This document shows, piece by piece, positions 24,364 through 31,268 of a DNA stretch of 50,657 nt. How positions within the stretch are numbered: the first letter of the stretch is position 1; each line of letters starts with the position of its first letter. A program made the position numbers and the translations under genes. Location: contig JAUSCZ010000017.1 of NCBI GenBank assembly GCA_030674475.1, positions 174,755 to 225,411 on the forward strand, in the 5' to 3' direction. The notes below the pieces were generated by a model that was not told the DNA's origin, searched no databases, and saw nothing but the letters and a program-made list of their open reading frames with translations. Source of the stretch: Candidatus Omnitrophota bacterium (GTDB lineage: Bacteria; Omnitrophota; Gorgyraeia; Gygaellales; UBA12090).

Positions 24364-24452
24364 GGATAGTTTATAGTTGATAGTTGATAGTTGATAGTTG
24401 ATAGCAAAAAAACAACAGCTATAAACCATAAGCTATAAACTATAAGCTATTT
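24364..24452. repeat. inverted heptad repeat upstream of orphan ATPase
   Basis: Left arm contains GATAGTT, TATAGTT and then four GATAGTT units in 7-bp register; centre AGCAAAAAAACAACAGC; right arm AGCTATA, AACCATA, AGCTATA, AACTATA, AGCTAT. One of the clearest hairpin forms. It ends at the stop of the LysM lipoprotein gene. Confidence 0.85.
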
Positions 24453-25226
24453 TTAACGCGATAAATAATAATAAGGATTTTGCGAGATGCAGCCTTTCCT
24501 TATCTGAAAATGCATTAATCCGCCGCATTGAGCGATGGCCATCCCGCGGGTTATATAATCACCCGGCTTGACTAATATACGCGACAATGAAGTGTAAACA
24601 CTCATCAGGCCTTCAGGATGAGAGATAATTATAGTCTTTCCGTAACCCCTGAATTTCTCTTCCGCGAAAACAACCCTTCCTGAAGCTGAAGCCACAATAT
24701 CGGATTGCGCGTAGAGGCGCAGGGTAATCCCCTTGCTGGGTGAATTCCCGATTTTATCCCCAAAGCCACTGACAATTTTACCCTTCGCCGGCCAGATAAA
24801 ATCTTCAGACACACCGGTATTCAATGAATCCATGGTTCGACTACGCTCACCATTGAAGCTGAGCAAAGTCGAGGTATCCAGAGAAAGCGCTCTATGTTTG
24901 TCAGGTATAAGAATTGACTGTCCGCTGGCAATGAGAGTTGAATCAACGATAGTATTAGCCTTAAGGATTTCCTCGATACTAACCCCGTAAATCCTGGCAA
25001 TCCTCCACAAGGTCTGACCCTTTTGGACGCGGTGATACAGTCCTCGCGACGGTTGTATTGTTTTTTGAGGCCCGGACAATGTGGTCTGCCGGGGGGCTAA
25101 CTCAACTGTGGCACAGCCTGATAAAACAGTTAACAAAACACAGATAACGGTTAACAGATGACAGTCAATAATTACGGGTCTATAGTCTATGGCCGATAGC
25201 CGATAGCTTCTTTTTTCTTTTACCAT
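24453..25226 (-). CDS. LysM/degenerate LytM lipoprotein
   Basis: Residues about 18-36 act as a lipoprotein signal (lipobox LSGC), then a LysM domain (YHRVQKGQTLWRIARIYGVSIEEIL to ILIP), then a LytM/M23 domain (FIWPAKGKIVSGFG, GKTIIISHPEGLMSVYTSLSRILVKPGDYI, HFQIRKG). The usual first Zn ligand in GxxxD/H is absent (SKGITLRLYAQSDIV), so it is probably an amidase activator like NlpD/EnvC rather than a hydrolase. The signal is coded by an in-frame heptad tract (25117-25210), and FNGERSRTM by another repeat (24824-24873). Start at ATG 25226; an earlier in-frame start would run into the tRNA. Confidence 0.85.
   Translation of the reverse strand: MVKEKRSYRLSAIDYRPVIIDCHLLTVICVLLTVLSGCATVELAPRQTTLSGPQKTIQPSRGLYHRVQKGQTLWRIARIYGVSIEEILKANTIVDSTLIASGQSILIPDKHRALSLDTSTLLSFNGERSRTMDSLNTGVSEDFIWPAKGKIVSGFGDKIGNSPSKGITLRLYAQSDIVASASGRVVFAEEKFRGYGKTIIISHPEGLMSVYTSLSRILVKPGDYITRGMAIAQCGGLMHFQIRKGCISQNPYYYLSR
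24824..24873. repeat. in-frame TGGTTCGACTACGCTCACCA repeat in LysM gene
   Basis: Core TGGTTCGACTACGCTCACCA has complementary ends (TGGT/ACCA), followed by TTGAAGCTGAGCAAAGTCGA, its common second half. It encodes NGERSRTMDS in the linker between LysM and LytM. Companion copy at 18761-18785. Confidence 0.8.
25117..25210. repeat. heptad tract forming the signal-peptide coding region
   Basis: Units AACAGTT, AACAAAA, CACAGAT, AACGGTT, AACAGAT, GACAGTC, AATAATT, ACGGGTC, TATAGTC, TATGGCC, GATAGCC, GATAGCT follow in unbroken 7-bp register on the + strand. The coding strand gives YRLSAIDYRPVIIDCHLLTV followed by ICVLLTVLSGC, so the hydrophobic core of the lipoprotein signal is repeat-derived. Confidence 0.85.
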
Positions 25227-25247
25227 TGGTCGTTGACCCTTTAAAAA

Positions 25248-25318
25248 AGCGGGTGAGCGGAATCGAACCGCCATAAACAGCTTGGGAAGCTGCCATTCTA
25301 CCACTGAATTACACCCGC
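25248..25318 (-). tRNA. tRNA-Gly (anticodon CCC)
   Basis: On the - strand the cloverleaf is clear: acceptor GCGGGTG pairing with CACCCGC, D arm ATTC/GAAT, anticodon arm GCAGC-TTCCCAA-GCTGT with CCC, T arm GCGGTTCGATTCCGC. Discriminator U and no encoded CCA. TTTTTTAA follows the 3' end, a likely terminator run. The thiC stop codon and the last two or three thiC codons lie inside the acceptor/D region at the 5' end. Confidence 0.95.
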
Positions 25319-26613
25319 AAACCTGCCTGCCGGCCAGGCAGGCACTCCTCGACTAATTTTATCGAACAAAACTCACTGCACATGGTACAGACATCCGTAT
25401 CTTTTGGCTTAGAACTATTACGGTATTCCCTGGCTCTTTGAGGGTCAATTGACAAAGATATCTGTTTTTCCCAATCCCTCTTTTTTCTGGCCAAAGACAT
25501 TTCCCTATCCCAGTTTAACGCGCCTTTAACCCCCTTAACAATATCCGCGCTATGCGCGGCAATTTTTGAAGCAATCACCCCTTCCCTTACATCCTCAACC
25601 GAAGGATGCCTCAAATGTTCTGCCGGGCTGACCACGCATAAAAAATCCGCGCCTAAGCTTGCCGCAAGCGCCCCTCCGATAGCCCCTGAGATGTGGTCCC
25701 GGGTTGAAGCAATATCAGTTACCAGCGGCCCTAAAACATAAAATGGGGCATTATCACAAAGTTTTTTTTGGAGGTCTATATTTTTTTTAATCTGATTTAA
25801 AGGCACATGCCCCGGCCCCTCAATCATCACCTGGACATTTCTTTTTCGTGAACGCCGGGCGAGCTTTCCCAAAAGCCTCAACTCCCCTATCTGGGCGCTG
25901 TCGGTAGCATCTAATATTGAACCCGGCCTTAGGCCGTCGCCCAAACTTAAGGTAATATCATACTCATACGCGATATCTAAAATTTCGTCAAAATACTCAT
26001 AAAAAGGGTTTTCTTTTTTGTTATTAAACATCCAATTGGCTAATATCGCCCCTCCCCGGCTGACGATATCCAAAACACGCTTACTTTTCTTAACCAACGC
26101 GACTGTTTTTTGAGTAACTCCGGAGTGTATAGTCATAAAATCCACTCCGTCTTCGGCCTGAGAACGAATCACCCCCAGTATATCTTCGGCAGTCATCTTA
26201 AGCAGAGAACCTTTATTTTTAGCCGCGCTTTGAGCCGCGTCGTATATAGGAACGGTACCAAAAGGAATATCCGAATCCTTAATCAGAGTTTTTCTTATTT
26301 TAGGGATATCTCCTCCCACGCTTAAATCCATTACCGTATCCGCGCCGGCCAAACAAGCGACCTCTAGCTTTTGCAGCTCATCGCCGACATCAATCTCATC
26401 ACCGGATGTCCCGATATTCACGTTTATTTTAGTAGATAAGCCTTTACCAATCGCGCAAGGCTTCTTAATCCGGCGTTTTTTATTATTAGGAATAACAATT
26501 ATCCCCGAAGCAATACCCTTCTTCAAAAAAGAAATACTTACTCCTTCCTTTTTAGATACCGCTTCCATCAGTTCGGAAGATTTATTATTCAATGCTAATT
26601 CTAATTGAGTCAT
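25309..26613 (-). CDS. thiC: phosphomethylpyrimidine synthase
   Basis: ThiC is the radical-SAM enzyme that rearranges AIR to HMP-P for thiamine. Motifs IPFGTVPIYDA, MTIHSGVT, SRGGAILANWM, GLRPGSILDATDSAQ, IEGPGHVPLNQIKKN and the C-terminal cluster CTMCSEFC are present; cysteine spacing is C-x2-C-x3-C. The last residues CLPGRQAGLRV come from a 21-bp CCTGCC palindrome, and the TAA stop lies inside the downstream tRNA-Gly gene. No TPP riboswitch is visible upstream; the 189-bp gap is heptad repeat. ATG has only a weak GAGG 15 bases upstream. Confidence 0.96.
   Translation of the reverse strand: MTQLELALNNKSSELMEAVSKKEGVSISFLKKGIASGIIVIPNNKKRRIKKPCAIGKGLSTKINVNIGTSGDEIDVGDELQKLEVACLAGADTVMDLSVGGDIPKIRKTLIKDSDIPFGTVPIYDAAQSAAKNKGSLLKMTAEDILGVIRSQAEDGVDFMTIHSGVTQKTVALVKKSKRVLDIVSRGGAILANWMFNNKKENPFYEYFDEILDIAYEYDITLSLGDGLRPGSILDATDSAQIGELRLLGKLARRSRKRNVQVMIEGPGHVPLNQIKKNIDLQKKLCDNAPFYVLGPLVTDIASTRDHISGAIGGALAASLGADFLCVVSPAEHLRHPSVEDVREGVIASKIAAHSADIVKGVKGALNWDREMSLARKKRDWEKQISLSIDPQRAREYRNSSKPKDTDVCTMCSEFCSIKLVEECLPGRQAGLRV
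25322..25342. repeat. CCTGCC palindrome at thiC 3' end
   Basis: Copy of the 3231-3250 family with centre CCGGCC. It encodes CLPGRQAG at the ThiC C-terminus and probably removed the native stop codon. Confidence 0.8.
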
Positions 26614-26659
26614 AACAATAGTCCGAATTGCCTCACATTAAATAAACATTACTCAACAG

Positions 26660-26812
26660 GTTAACTCAAAAGTAAAAACGAAAAAGTCAAAACCACAATT
26701 TAAAACTCAAAACCGTTTTTAAGCCGTAGATTCTGTTTTCCATTTTTTAGTTTTAACTTTTGACTTTCGGTTTTGCCTTTTTACTTTTAACTTTTTACTT
26801 AACTATTTATAA
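26660..26812. repeat. long inverted heptad repeat between thiE and thiC
   Basis: Left arm units AAAAGTA, AAAACGA, AAAAGTC, AAAACCA, CAATTTA, AAACTCA; right arm TTTTAGT, TTTAACT, TTTGACT, TTCGGTT, TTGCCTT, TTTACTT, TTAACTT, TTTACTT, all in 7-bp register, the two arms complementary in type. It occupies nearly the whole gap and includes the thiE stop. Confidence 0.85.
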
Positions 26813-27426
26813 CTTCCCAAATCAAAAATCGCTTTTTCAATATTTCTGGCTTCACAAATTGCCCGGACCACGGCTATATTTTTGGCTCCTGTCCCTCTTA
26901 CTAATCCTATGTTATTTTTATCAATTCCCCCGATAGCCGTAACCGGAAGACTAACCCTGGAAAGAACATTTTTCAATAATTGTAAACCCACAGCCGGATA
27001 ATCCGGCTTGGTGGGAGTTGAGAAAATCGGACCCACGCTGATATAATCAGCCTTTTCTTTCTCCGCCGCGACTGCCTGCGCGAGGCTATGGCAGGATTTC
27101 CCGATGATTTTTCCCGGACCCAGCAGCCTCCGGACAGCTTCTACCGGAAGGTCGTCCTGACCGATATGCAGGCCGTCGGCATTAACTAACTTAGCGATAT
27201 CCGAGCGATCATTAATGATGAATAAAGCCTTTCCTTTTGTAATCTCCCTGATTAAAATGGCATTCCGATAAAATCCCCAGACATCTTCAGTTTTATCCCT
27301 GAGCTGAATTATTTTAACTCCCGCCTTTATACAGCTTTTGGCTATCTCAGCGAGCGATTTATTTCCACAAACACTACAGTCAATTACCGCGTATATTCCT
27401 AATTTTGCTATCTGAATCTTTTTCAA
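26803..27426 (-). CDS. thiE: thiamine-phosphate synthase
   Basis: ThiE joins HMP-PP and thiazole phosphate. TIM-barrel motifs: IIQLRDKT, LFIINDRSDIAKLVNADGLHIGQDDLP, GKSCHSLAQAVAAEKEKADYISVGPIFSTPTKPD, and VTAIGGIDKNN. 207 residues is typical. A TTG start lies inside thiD2, giving a 47-bp overlap in a different frame (+1 relative to thiD2). It belongs to the thiD2-thiE-thiC string; kinase ThiD and thiazole genes are absent from the window. Confidence 0.94.
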   Translation of the reverse strand: MKKIQIAKLGIYAVIDCSVCGNKSLAEIAKSCIKAGVKIIQLRDKTEDVWGFYRNAILIREITKGKALFIINDRSDIAKLVNADGLHIGQDDLPVEAVRRLLGPGKIIGKSCHSLAQAVAAEKEKADYISVGPIFSTPTKPDYPAVGLQLLKNVLSRVSLPVTAIGGIDKNNIGLVRGTGAKNIAVVRAICEARNIEKAIFDLGSYK

Positions 27427-27808
27427 TCTGATATAACCGGTAACGGATATCTTTAAAGCCCGCGGATATCCTTTTATTTTCTAGCTTGGAAAATTCCTCT
27501 AAAACTCTGGCTGATTCTTTGGCCCTCTGGATATTCGCGAAAAATATATCCTGGCAATTTCTTCTCTTCAGCTCTTCTTTAATTGAGGGCTTTCCTATGT
27601 CCTTAAGGCTGTCGCGAGAATCTAAGAGTTGAGTATCTTTAATCTTCCATTTCCCGCTCAAGCCCGCCACATCGTGGCGCAGATTTTTAAAACGCGAAGT
27701 TAAATTCTTATCTAAGACTACAAAACGGGTTATTTCCTCGCAAACCCGTAAACCCTCTAAAATCCGATTCAGATTAGCATCAATAATCCGGAGTATGCCC
27801 TTATCCAT
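27380..27808 (-). CDS. thiD2: ThiD2-like domain protein (HMP-P kinase candidate)
   Basis: The 142 residues match the ThiD2 domain (PF17792) that is usually fused N-terminally to ThiE in cyanobacteria and others: RIIDANLNRILEGLRVCEEITRFVV, LKNLRHDVAGL, DSRDSLKDIG, and FFANIQRAKESARVLEEFSKL. The domain has been proposed to phosphorylate HMP-P, replacing ThiD. Here it is a separate gene overlapping thiE by 47 bp in another frame. Start ATG 27808 overlaps the hldE2-type gene stop by one base. No classical ribokinase ThiD is nearby, consistent with the role. Confidence 0.82.
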   Translation of the reverse strand: MDKGILRIIDANLNRILEGLRVCEEITRFVVLDKNLTSRFKNLRHDVAGLSGKWKIKDTQLLDSRDSLKDIGKPSIKEELKRRNCQDIFFANIQRAKESARVLEEFSKLENKRISAGFKDIRYRLYQIEKDSDSKIRNIRGN

Positions 27809-28287
27809 CAGACGCTCAATTCGCGTATTTTTTTTATCTGCTGAGTTGTGGAATATCCCTTGATATAAGGTATGGCCCTCACCTTTCCGCCGCGGCTTTT
27901 CACAAAATCCGCTCCCACAATCTTTTCTGCCTGCCAGTCTCCTCCTTTAACTAACACATCCGGCTGAATCAACCTTATTAATTTTAACGGGGTATCCTCG
28001 AAAAAAATAGTCAGATAATCCACGCAGGATAACGCGCTCAATACCCGGGCCCGATCAAGCTGTTTGTTTATCGGCCGGGCTAAACCTTTAATCTTTCTTA
28101 CCGAAGAATCACTATTTAAGCCGAGCACCAATACATCAGCCAGACCCTTAGCATCCTGAAGATACTTTATGTGACCGTAATGCAGGATATCAAAACAACC
28201 GTTGGTAAAAACGACTTTCTGGCCTTGTTTTTTAAGCCTTAAGACTATCCTCTTAAGCTCTTCCTTTGTCTTTATTTTTCTTTGCAA
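27808..28287 (-). CDS. rfaE2: heptose 1-phosphate adenylyltransferase (RfaE2/HldE C-terminal type)
   Basis: Cytidylyltransferase-fold enzyme activating D-glycero-beta-D-manno-heptose 1-phosphate with ATP. GCFDILHYGHIKYLQDA has the HxGH-type signature, with LVLGLNSDSSVRKIKGLARP, RARVLSALSCVDYLTIF, and GYSTTQQIKKI. 159 residues correspond to a stand-alone C-terminal half of HldE; the kinase half is not here. The first codon is TTG just after heptad repeat 28291-28340. With gmhA downstream of pfk it forms an ADP-heptose pair. Confidence 0.92.
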   Translation of the reverse strand: MQRKIKTKEELKRIVLRLKKQGQKVVFTNGCFDILHYGHIKYLQDAKGLADVLVLGLNSDSSVRKIKGLARPINKQLDRARVLSALSCVDYLTIFFEDTPLKLIRLIQPDVLVKGGDWQAEKIVGADFVKSRGGKVRAIPYIKGYSTTQQIKKIRELSV

Positions 28288-28290
28288 TGA

Positions 28291-28340
28291 TTCTCTATTC
28301 CTTGCTCTATGTTCTATAGTTACTTGCTACTTACTCTAAA
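28291..28340. repeat. heptad tract between gmhA and rfaE2
   Basis: Units like ATTCCTT, GCTCTAT, GTTCTAT, AGTTACT, TGCTACT, TACTCTA in 7-bp register, degenerate. It includes the gmhA stop and runs to the rfaE2 start region. Confidence 0.65.
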
Positions 28341-28901
28341 CAGCTCATCCTCAACCAACTCACAAATAATATGCCCTATGGTGATATGCGCTTCCTGTAT
28401 CCTGGCGGTAACCAGAGAAGGAACAATAAAAGAAAGCTCAGCGGCCTTACTTAACTCTCCGCCTGTGCCTCCGGAAAGACATATCGTCTTAAGCCCCATC
28501 TCCCTGGCCTTTTTTATCCCCATAATCACATTCTTGGCCTTTCCGCTGGTAGATATGCCTATAGCCACATCGCCGCTTTCACCTAAAGCCTCTACCTGCC
28601 GGGCAAAAACTATCTCATAGCCGTAGTCATTGCTTACCGCGGTAAGGATTGAGGTGTTGGTATTTAAGGCTATTGCCGCCAGGCCGGGCCTTTCCTTTTG
28701 GAATCGTCCCACAAATTCAGCCGCGATATGCTGGGCGTCAGCGGCCGAGCCGCCATTACCAAAAATCAAAACCTTACCCTTGGCCTTGTAACAGGCGATA
28801 ATCAGCTTAGCGGCCTTAATGATATTTTCAATCTGATTATGCAGAATTTCCTCTTTGATGTGGATAGCGTCGTTAATAATATCAATAATTTTATCGCGCA
28901 T
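28320..28901 (-). CDS. gmhA: phosphoheptose isomerase
   Basis: GmhA converts sedoheptulose 7-phosphate to glycero-manno-heptose 7-phosphate, first step to LPS-type heptose. SIS-domain motifs FGNGGSAADAQHIAAEFVGRF (46-66), ALNTNTSILTAVSNDYGYE, GISTSGKAKNV and LSGGTGGEL are intact. 193 residues is typical. CTAAGGAGCC precedes ATG, directly after the hairpin GCCCCG/CGGGGC at 28909-28942. It is downstream of pfk and upstream of rfaE2. Confidence 0.95.
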   Translation of the reverse strand: MRDKIIDIINDAIHIKEEILHNQIENIIKAAKLIIACYKAKGKVLIFGNGGSAADAQHIAAEFVGRFQKERPGLAAIALNTNTSILTAVSNDYGYEIVFARQVEALGESGDVAIGISTSGKAKNVIMGIKKAREMGLKTICLSGGTGGELSKAAELSFIVPSLVTARIQEAHITIGHIICELVEDELFRVSSK

Positions 28902-28908
28902 TTTGGCT

Positions 28909-28942
28909 CCTTAGTGAGCCCCGTTCATCAGGCGGGGCGAAA
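28909..28942 (-). repeat. hairpin at gmhA ribosome site
   Basis: On the - strand TTTCGCCCCG, loop CCTGATGAA, then CGGGGCTCACTAAGGAG. The frame TTCGC...GCTCAYTAAGGAG is the same as at the ends of the structured leaders 5941-6079 and 41536-41675 and the stem is different but paired. The loop read on the + strand (TTCATCAGG) also resembles the loop of 13869-13918. Possibly a minimal member of the leader family. Confidence 0.5.
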
Positions 28943-28951
28943 CGGGAGATT

Positions 28952-29980
28952 TTAGCCGAAGAAAACCCTGGCTATCTCATAATATTCCGGATCAACCGTC
29001 TTAAGAGTTCCGGTCGCCTTTTCTAAAGGCACCGAGATAATCTTGTTTCCCGACAAAGACACCATCTGGCCGAATTTTTTTTCCTTAACCAGCTCAACCG
29101 CCTTAACCCCGAAGCGCGTCCCCAAAACCCGGTCAAATGCGGTAGGAGAACCTCCTCTTTGGATATGGCCTAATACCGATACCCGGGTCTCATAACCGGT
29201 GCGCTTTTCAATTTCCTTACCCAAGATTTCCCCAATCCCGCCTAAACGCGCATGGCCGAACTCATCTAACTTTTGCTCCTGCAAAACCATTGTCCCTTCT
29301 TTAAAACGCGCCCCCTCAGACACCACTACAATACTAAAGGTCTTGCCTCGCTGATGCCTTTTTTTAATCAAATCGCAGACCTCCTCGATATCAATAGGAA
29401 ATTCCGGAATCAACACCACATCCGCTCCTCCGGCAATACCCGCCTCTAGGGCAATCCATCCGGCATGCCTGCCCATTACCTCCGCCACCATAATCCGGTG
29501 ATGGCTTTCGGCAGTGGTATGCAAACGGTCAATACATTCGGTGGCAATATTCAGGGCTGTATCAAAACCAAAGGTATAATCGGTGGCTGAAAGGTCGTTA
29601 TCAATTGTCTTGGGCACTCCCACCACATTCAAGCCTTCTTTAACCAGTTTAGTGGCTACCCCTAAAGTATCTTCTCCTCCCACGGCAATCAGGGCGTATA
29701 AATCCAGAGCCTTGAAATTAGCTTTTACCTTCTCCAGGCCGCCTTCTTTTTTATAAGGATTAGTCCGGCTGGTGCCTAAAATCGTTCCTCCTTTAGGCAG
29801 AATTCCTGAGATTGAATCCAAATTTAAAGTTGTGGTATCATTTTCTATAAGGCCCTTCCAGCCGTTTTTAATACCGATAACCTCAAATCCATCATTCATT
29901 GCCTTACGCACTACCGCCCGGATTACCGGATTCAATCCCGGACAATCCCCGCCTCCGGTAAGAATACCTATTTTTTGCAT
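28952..29980 (-). CDS. pfkA: 6-phosphofructokinase, PPi/mixed-type motifs
   Basis: Phosphorylates fructose 6-phosphate. GILTGGGDCPGLNPVIRAVV, GTSRTNPY, VPKTIDNDLSATDYTFGFDTA and VMGRHAGWIALEAG identify the family. GGEDT at the donor site and Lys in PKTIDND (ATP enzymes have PGTIDND) suggest the PPi-dependent or mixed group, often reversible; this is inferred from motif knowledge. ATG 29980 is chosen because AGGAGG overlaps the alternative upstream GTG. It lies before gmhA, perhaps linked by sugar-phosphate supply. Confidence 0.93.
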   Translation of the reverse strand: MQKIGILTGGGDCPGLNPVIRAVVRKAMNDGFEVIGIKNGWKGLIENDTTTLNLDSISGILPKGGTILGTSRTNPYKKEGGLEKVKANFKALDLYALIAVGGEDTLGVATKLVKEGLNVVGVPKTIDNDLSATDYTFGFDTALNIATECIDRLHTTAESHHRIMVAEVMGRHAGWIALEAGIAGGADVVLIPEFPIDIEEVCDLIKKRHQRGKTFSIVVVSEGARFKEGTMVLQEQKLDEFGHARLGGIGEILGKEIEKRTGYETRVSVLGHIQRGGSPTAFDRVLGTRFGVKAVELVKEKKFGQMVSLSGNKIISVPLEKATGTLKTVDPEYYEIARVFFG

Positions 29981-30011
29981 ATTATTTAACACCCTCCTTT
30001 AATAATAACAA

Positions 30012-30611
30012 CTATCTTCCGTAACCGTAGAACGGGATGGCAGGCTCCTTAGGCTCGGAATCGCCTTTCTTCTTTTCTTCCCCAGAAACAATCTTAGCCA
30101 CGTGTATCTTTACCACAATCGGCTCGTCAATTCCCCTCAGGATTTCGCGGATTTTGTTTTTGACCAATTCCTGCAGACGCTCGGTAAGTTCAGGAATACT
30201 GGTTTCCGAACGCAGGTCAAGCCGGAGGTTAACCGTAAAGCCTTTTTTCCCTACCACCACATCCGGCCTTAAACTTTTAACCTCGGGAACCTGCAAAGCT
30301 ATTCTCTTAATTAAATCTTCAAGGGCGGCCAAAGCAATGCTCACCTCGCCGCTGGGAGTAGTAAAAGCGATATTTTTTTCTCTCTGCATTTTGCCGATGA
30401 CGCTCTGGGTGAAAGAAACGCTAATTAAAATTATCAAAGCGCTGATTAAGCTTAAAATCAAAGCCGAATTGGGATTTCTGCTGATTTCAGTAAAGATATT
30501 AAAAACCATAAGCGGAGTAACAATATTAAAAGCCAAGCCAAGCAAGCCTAAGGCAAAGAATATAAAAAAAACCATGTTAAATACAAGTCCAAATAAGGTA
30601 AATGTCCTCAT
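30012..30611 (-). CDS. amaP: alkaline-shock membrane anchor AmaP
   Basis: AmaP anchors Asp23 to the membrane in Firmicutes. Two hydrophobic segments lie at about residues 5-38 and 50-68, followed by a soluble domain of beta-alpha pattern (FTTPSGEVSIALAALEDLIKRIALQVPEV, DVVVGKKGFTVNLRLDLRSE, VKIHVAKIVSG). 199 residues. An asp23 homologue is two genes upstream (31261), with a response regulator between. GAGGG precedes ATG. The C-terminus is short and acidic/Pro-rich. Confidence 0.85.
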   Translation of the reverse strand: MRTFTLFGLVFNMVFFIFFALGLLGLAFNIVTPLMVFNIFTEISRNPNSALILSLISALIILISVSFTQSVIGKMQREKNIAFTTPSGEVSIALAALEDLIKRIALQVPEVKSLRPDVVVGKKGFTVNLRLDLRSETSIPELTERLQELVKNKIREILRGIDEPIVVKIHVAKIVSGEEKKKGDSEPKEPAIPFYGYGR

Positions 30612-30642
30612 TGTCGCGCCCTCGTTTTAAAATCACCAATAA

Positions 30643-30725
30643 CCAAAGGTTAAGATCAAGGCCTAGGTTAAGTTTTTCTCAGCCTTGACCTCAGCCTCAA
30701 CCTTTATAAATATTGGTTATTAATT
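30643..30725. repeat. inverted hexanucleotide repeat between amaP and response regulator
   Basis: Left arm AACCAAAGGTTAAGATCAAGG with 6-bp units (GGTTAA, GATCAA, GGCCTA, GGTTAA); right arm TCAGCC, TTGACC, TCAGCC, TCAACC; outermost ATAACCAA and TTGGTTAT pair. A hairpin of the same plan as the heptad forms but with period six. Confidence 0.75.
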
Positions 30726-30735
30726 ATCCTGGTTG

Positions 30736-31137
30736 CTATTTATGGTAACCTAACTGAATAAGCTTGGTAAGCAAAATAAGCTCTAAATAAAATAAATCAA
30801 ACGGCTTAATGATATAATCGTATACGCCTTCCCTGATTGCCTCCTTGGCCTTTTCTTCATCAGGATATCCGGTAATCATAATCACGCTGATATCCTTGTT
30901 TATAGCTTTGATTTTACGTAAAACCTCAACTCCGTTCATTCCCGGAAGCATCACATCCAGCAGGATCAATTTTACATTTTCCTTCTCAACAATCTTAATG
31001 GCATCCTCACCGCTTTCGGCTGAGACAACATTAGCAAACCCTTTGGTCTTTAAAAAAAGCTCTAAAAAACCTCTTACCGTCTTATCGTCATCCACAACTA
31101 ATATCTTACTGGAAGCATTAATATTTACTTCGGCCAT
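30736..31137 (-). CDS. single-domain response regulator
   Basis: A CheY-like receiver without output domain, 133 residues. Acidic pocket VVDDDKTVRG (14-23), phospho-acceptor Asp in LILLDVMLPGMNG, switch Thr in VIMITGYP and Lys in YIIKPFD are all present. No histidine kinase is in the window, so its partner is unknown. It is inserted between asp23 and amaP, so it may act on envelope stress, an inference. AAGGAGAG precedes ATG. Confidence 0.92.
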   Translation of the reverse strand: MAEVNINASSKILVVDDDKTVRGFLELFLKTKGFANVVSAESGEDAIKIVEKENVKLILLDVMLPGMNGVEVLRKIKAINKDISVIMITGYPDEEKAKEAIREGVYDYIIKPFDLFYLELILLTKLIQLGYHK

Positions 31138-31154
31138 TTTTCTCTCCTTTGCAA

Positions 31155-31268
31155 CCGCTGAAACGCTGAATTAAGATAAATACTCTTCGCTGAAGCGCGG
31201 AAAATAAATCTTTTCTTCTGCGTCTCTGCGGAATCTTTTGTTTACATTTTCTTCTGCGCCTTAGCGGT
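31155..31268. repeat. CCGCAGAGACGCAGAAG mosaic repeat, copy 1
   Basis: On the - strand it contains AACCGCTAAGGCGCAGAAG, CCGCAGAGACGCAGAAGAAA, TTTCCGCGCTTCAGCGA and CAGCGTTTCAGCGGTT. The ends are inverted (AACCGCT/AGCGGTT). It supplies the TAA stop of the asp23 gene. Copy 2 is at 37888-38000 on the opposite strand. Confidence 0.8.

Noticed and set aside
24364-24452. CRISPR array
   Set aside because: Units are 7 bp with no spacers of constant length and no cas genes nearby.
26614-26802. TPP riboswitch upstream of thiC
   Set aside because: No CTGAGA or ACCTGATCTGG-type core is present; the gap is heptad repeat.
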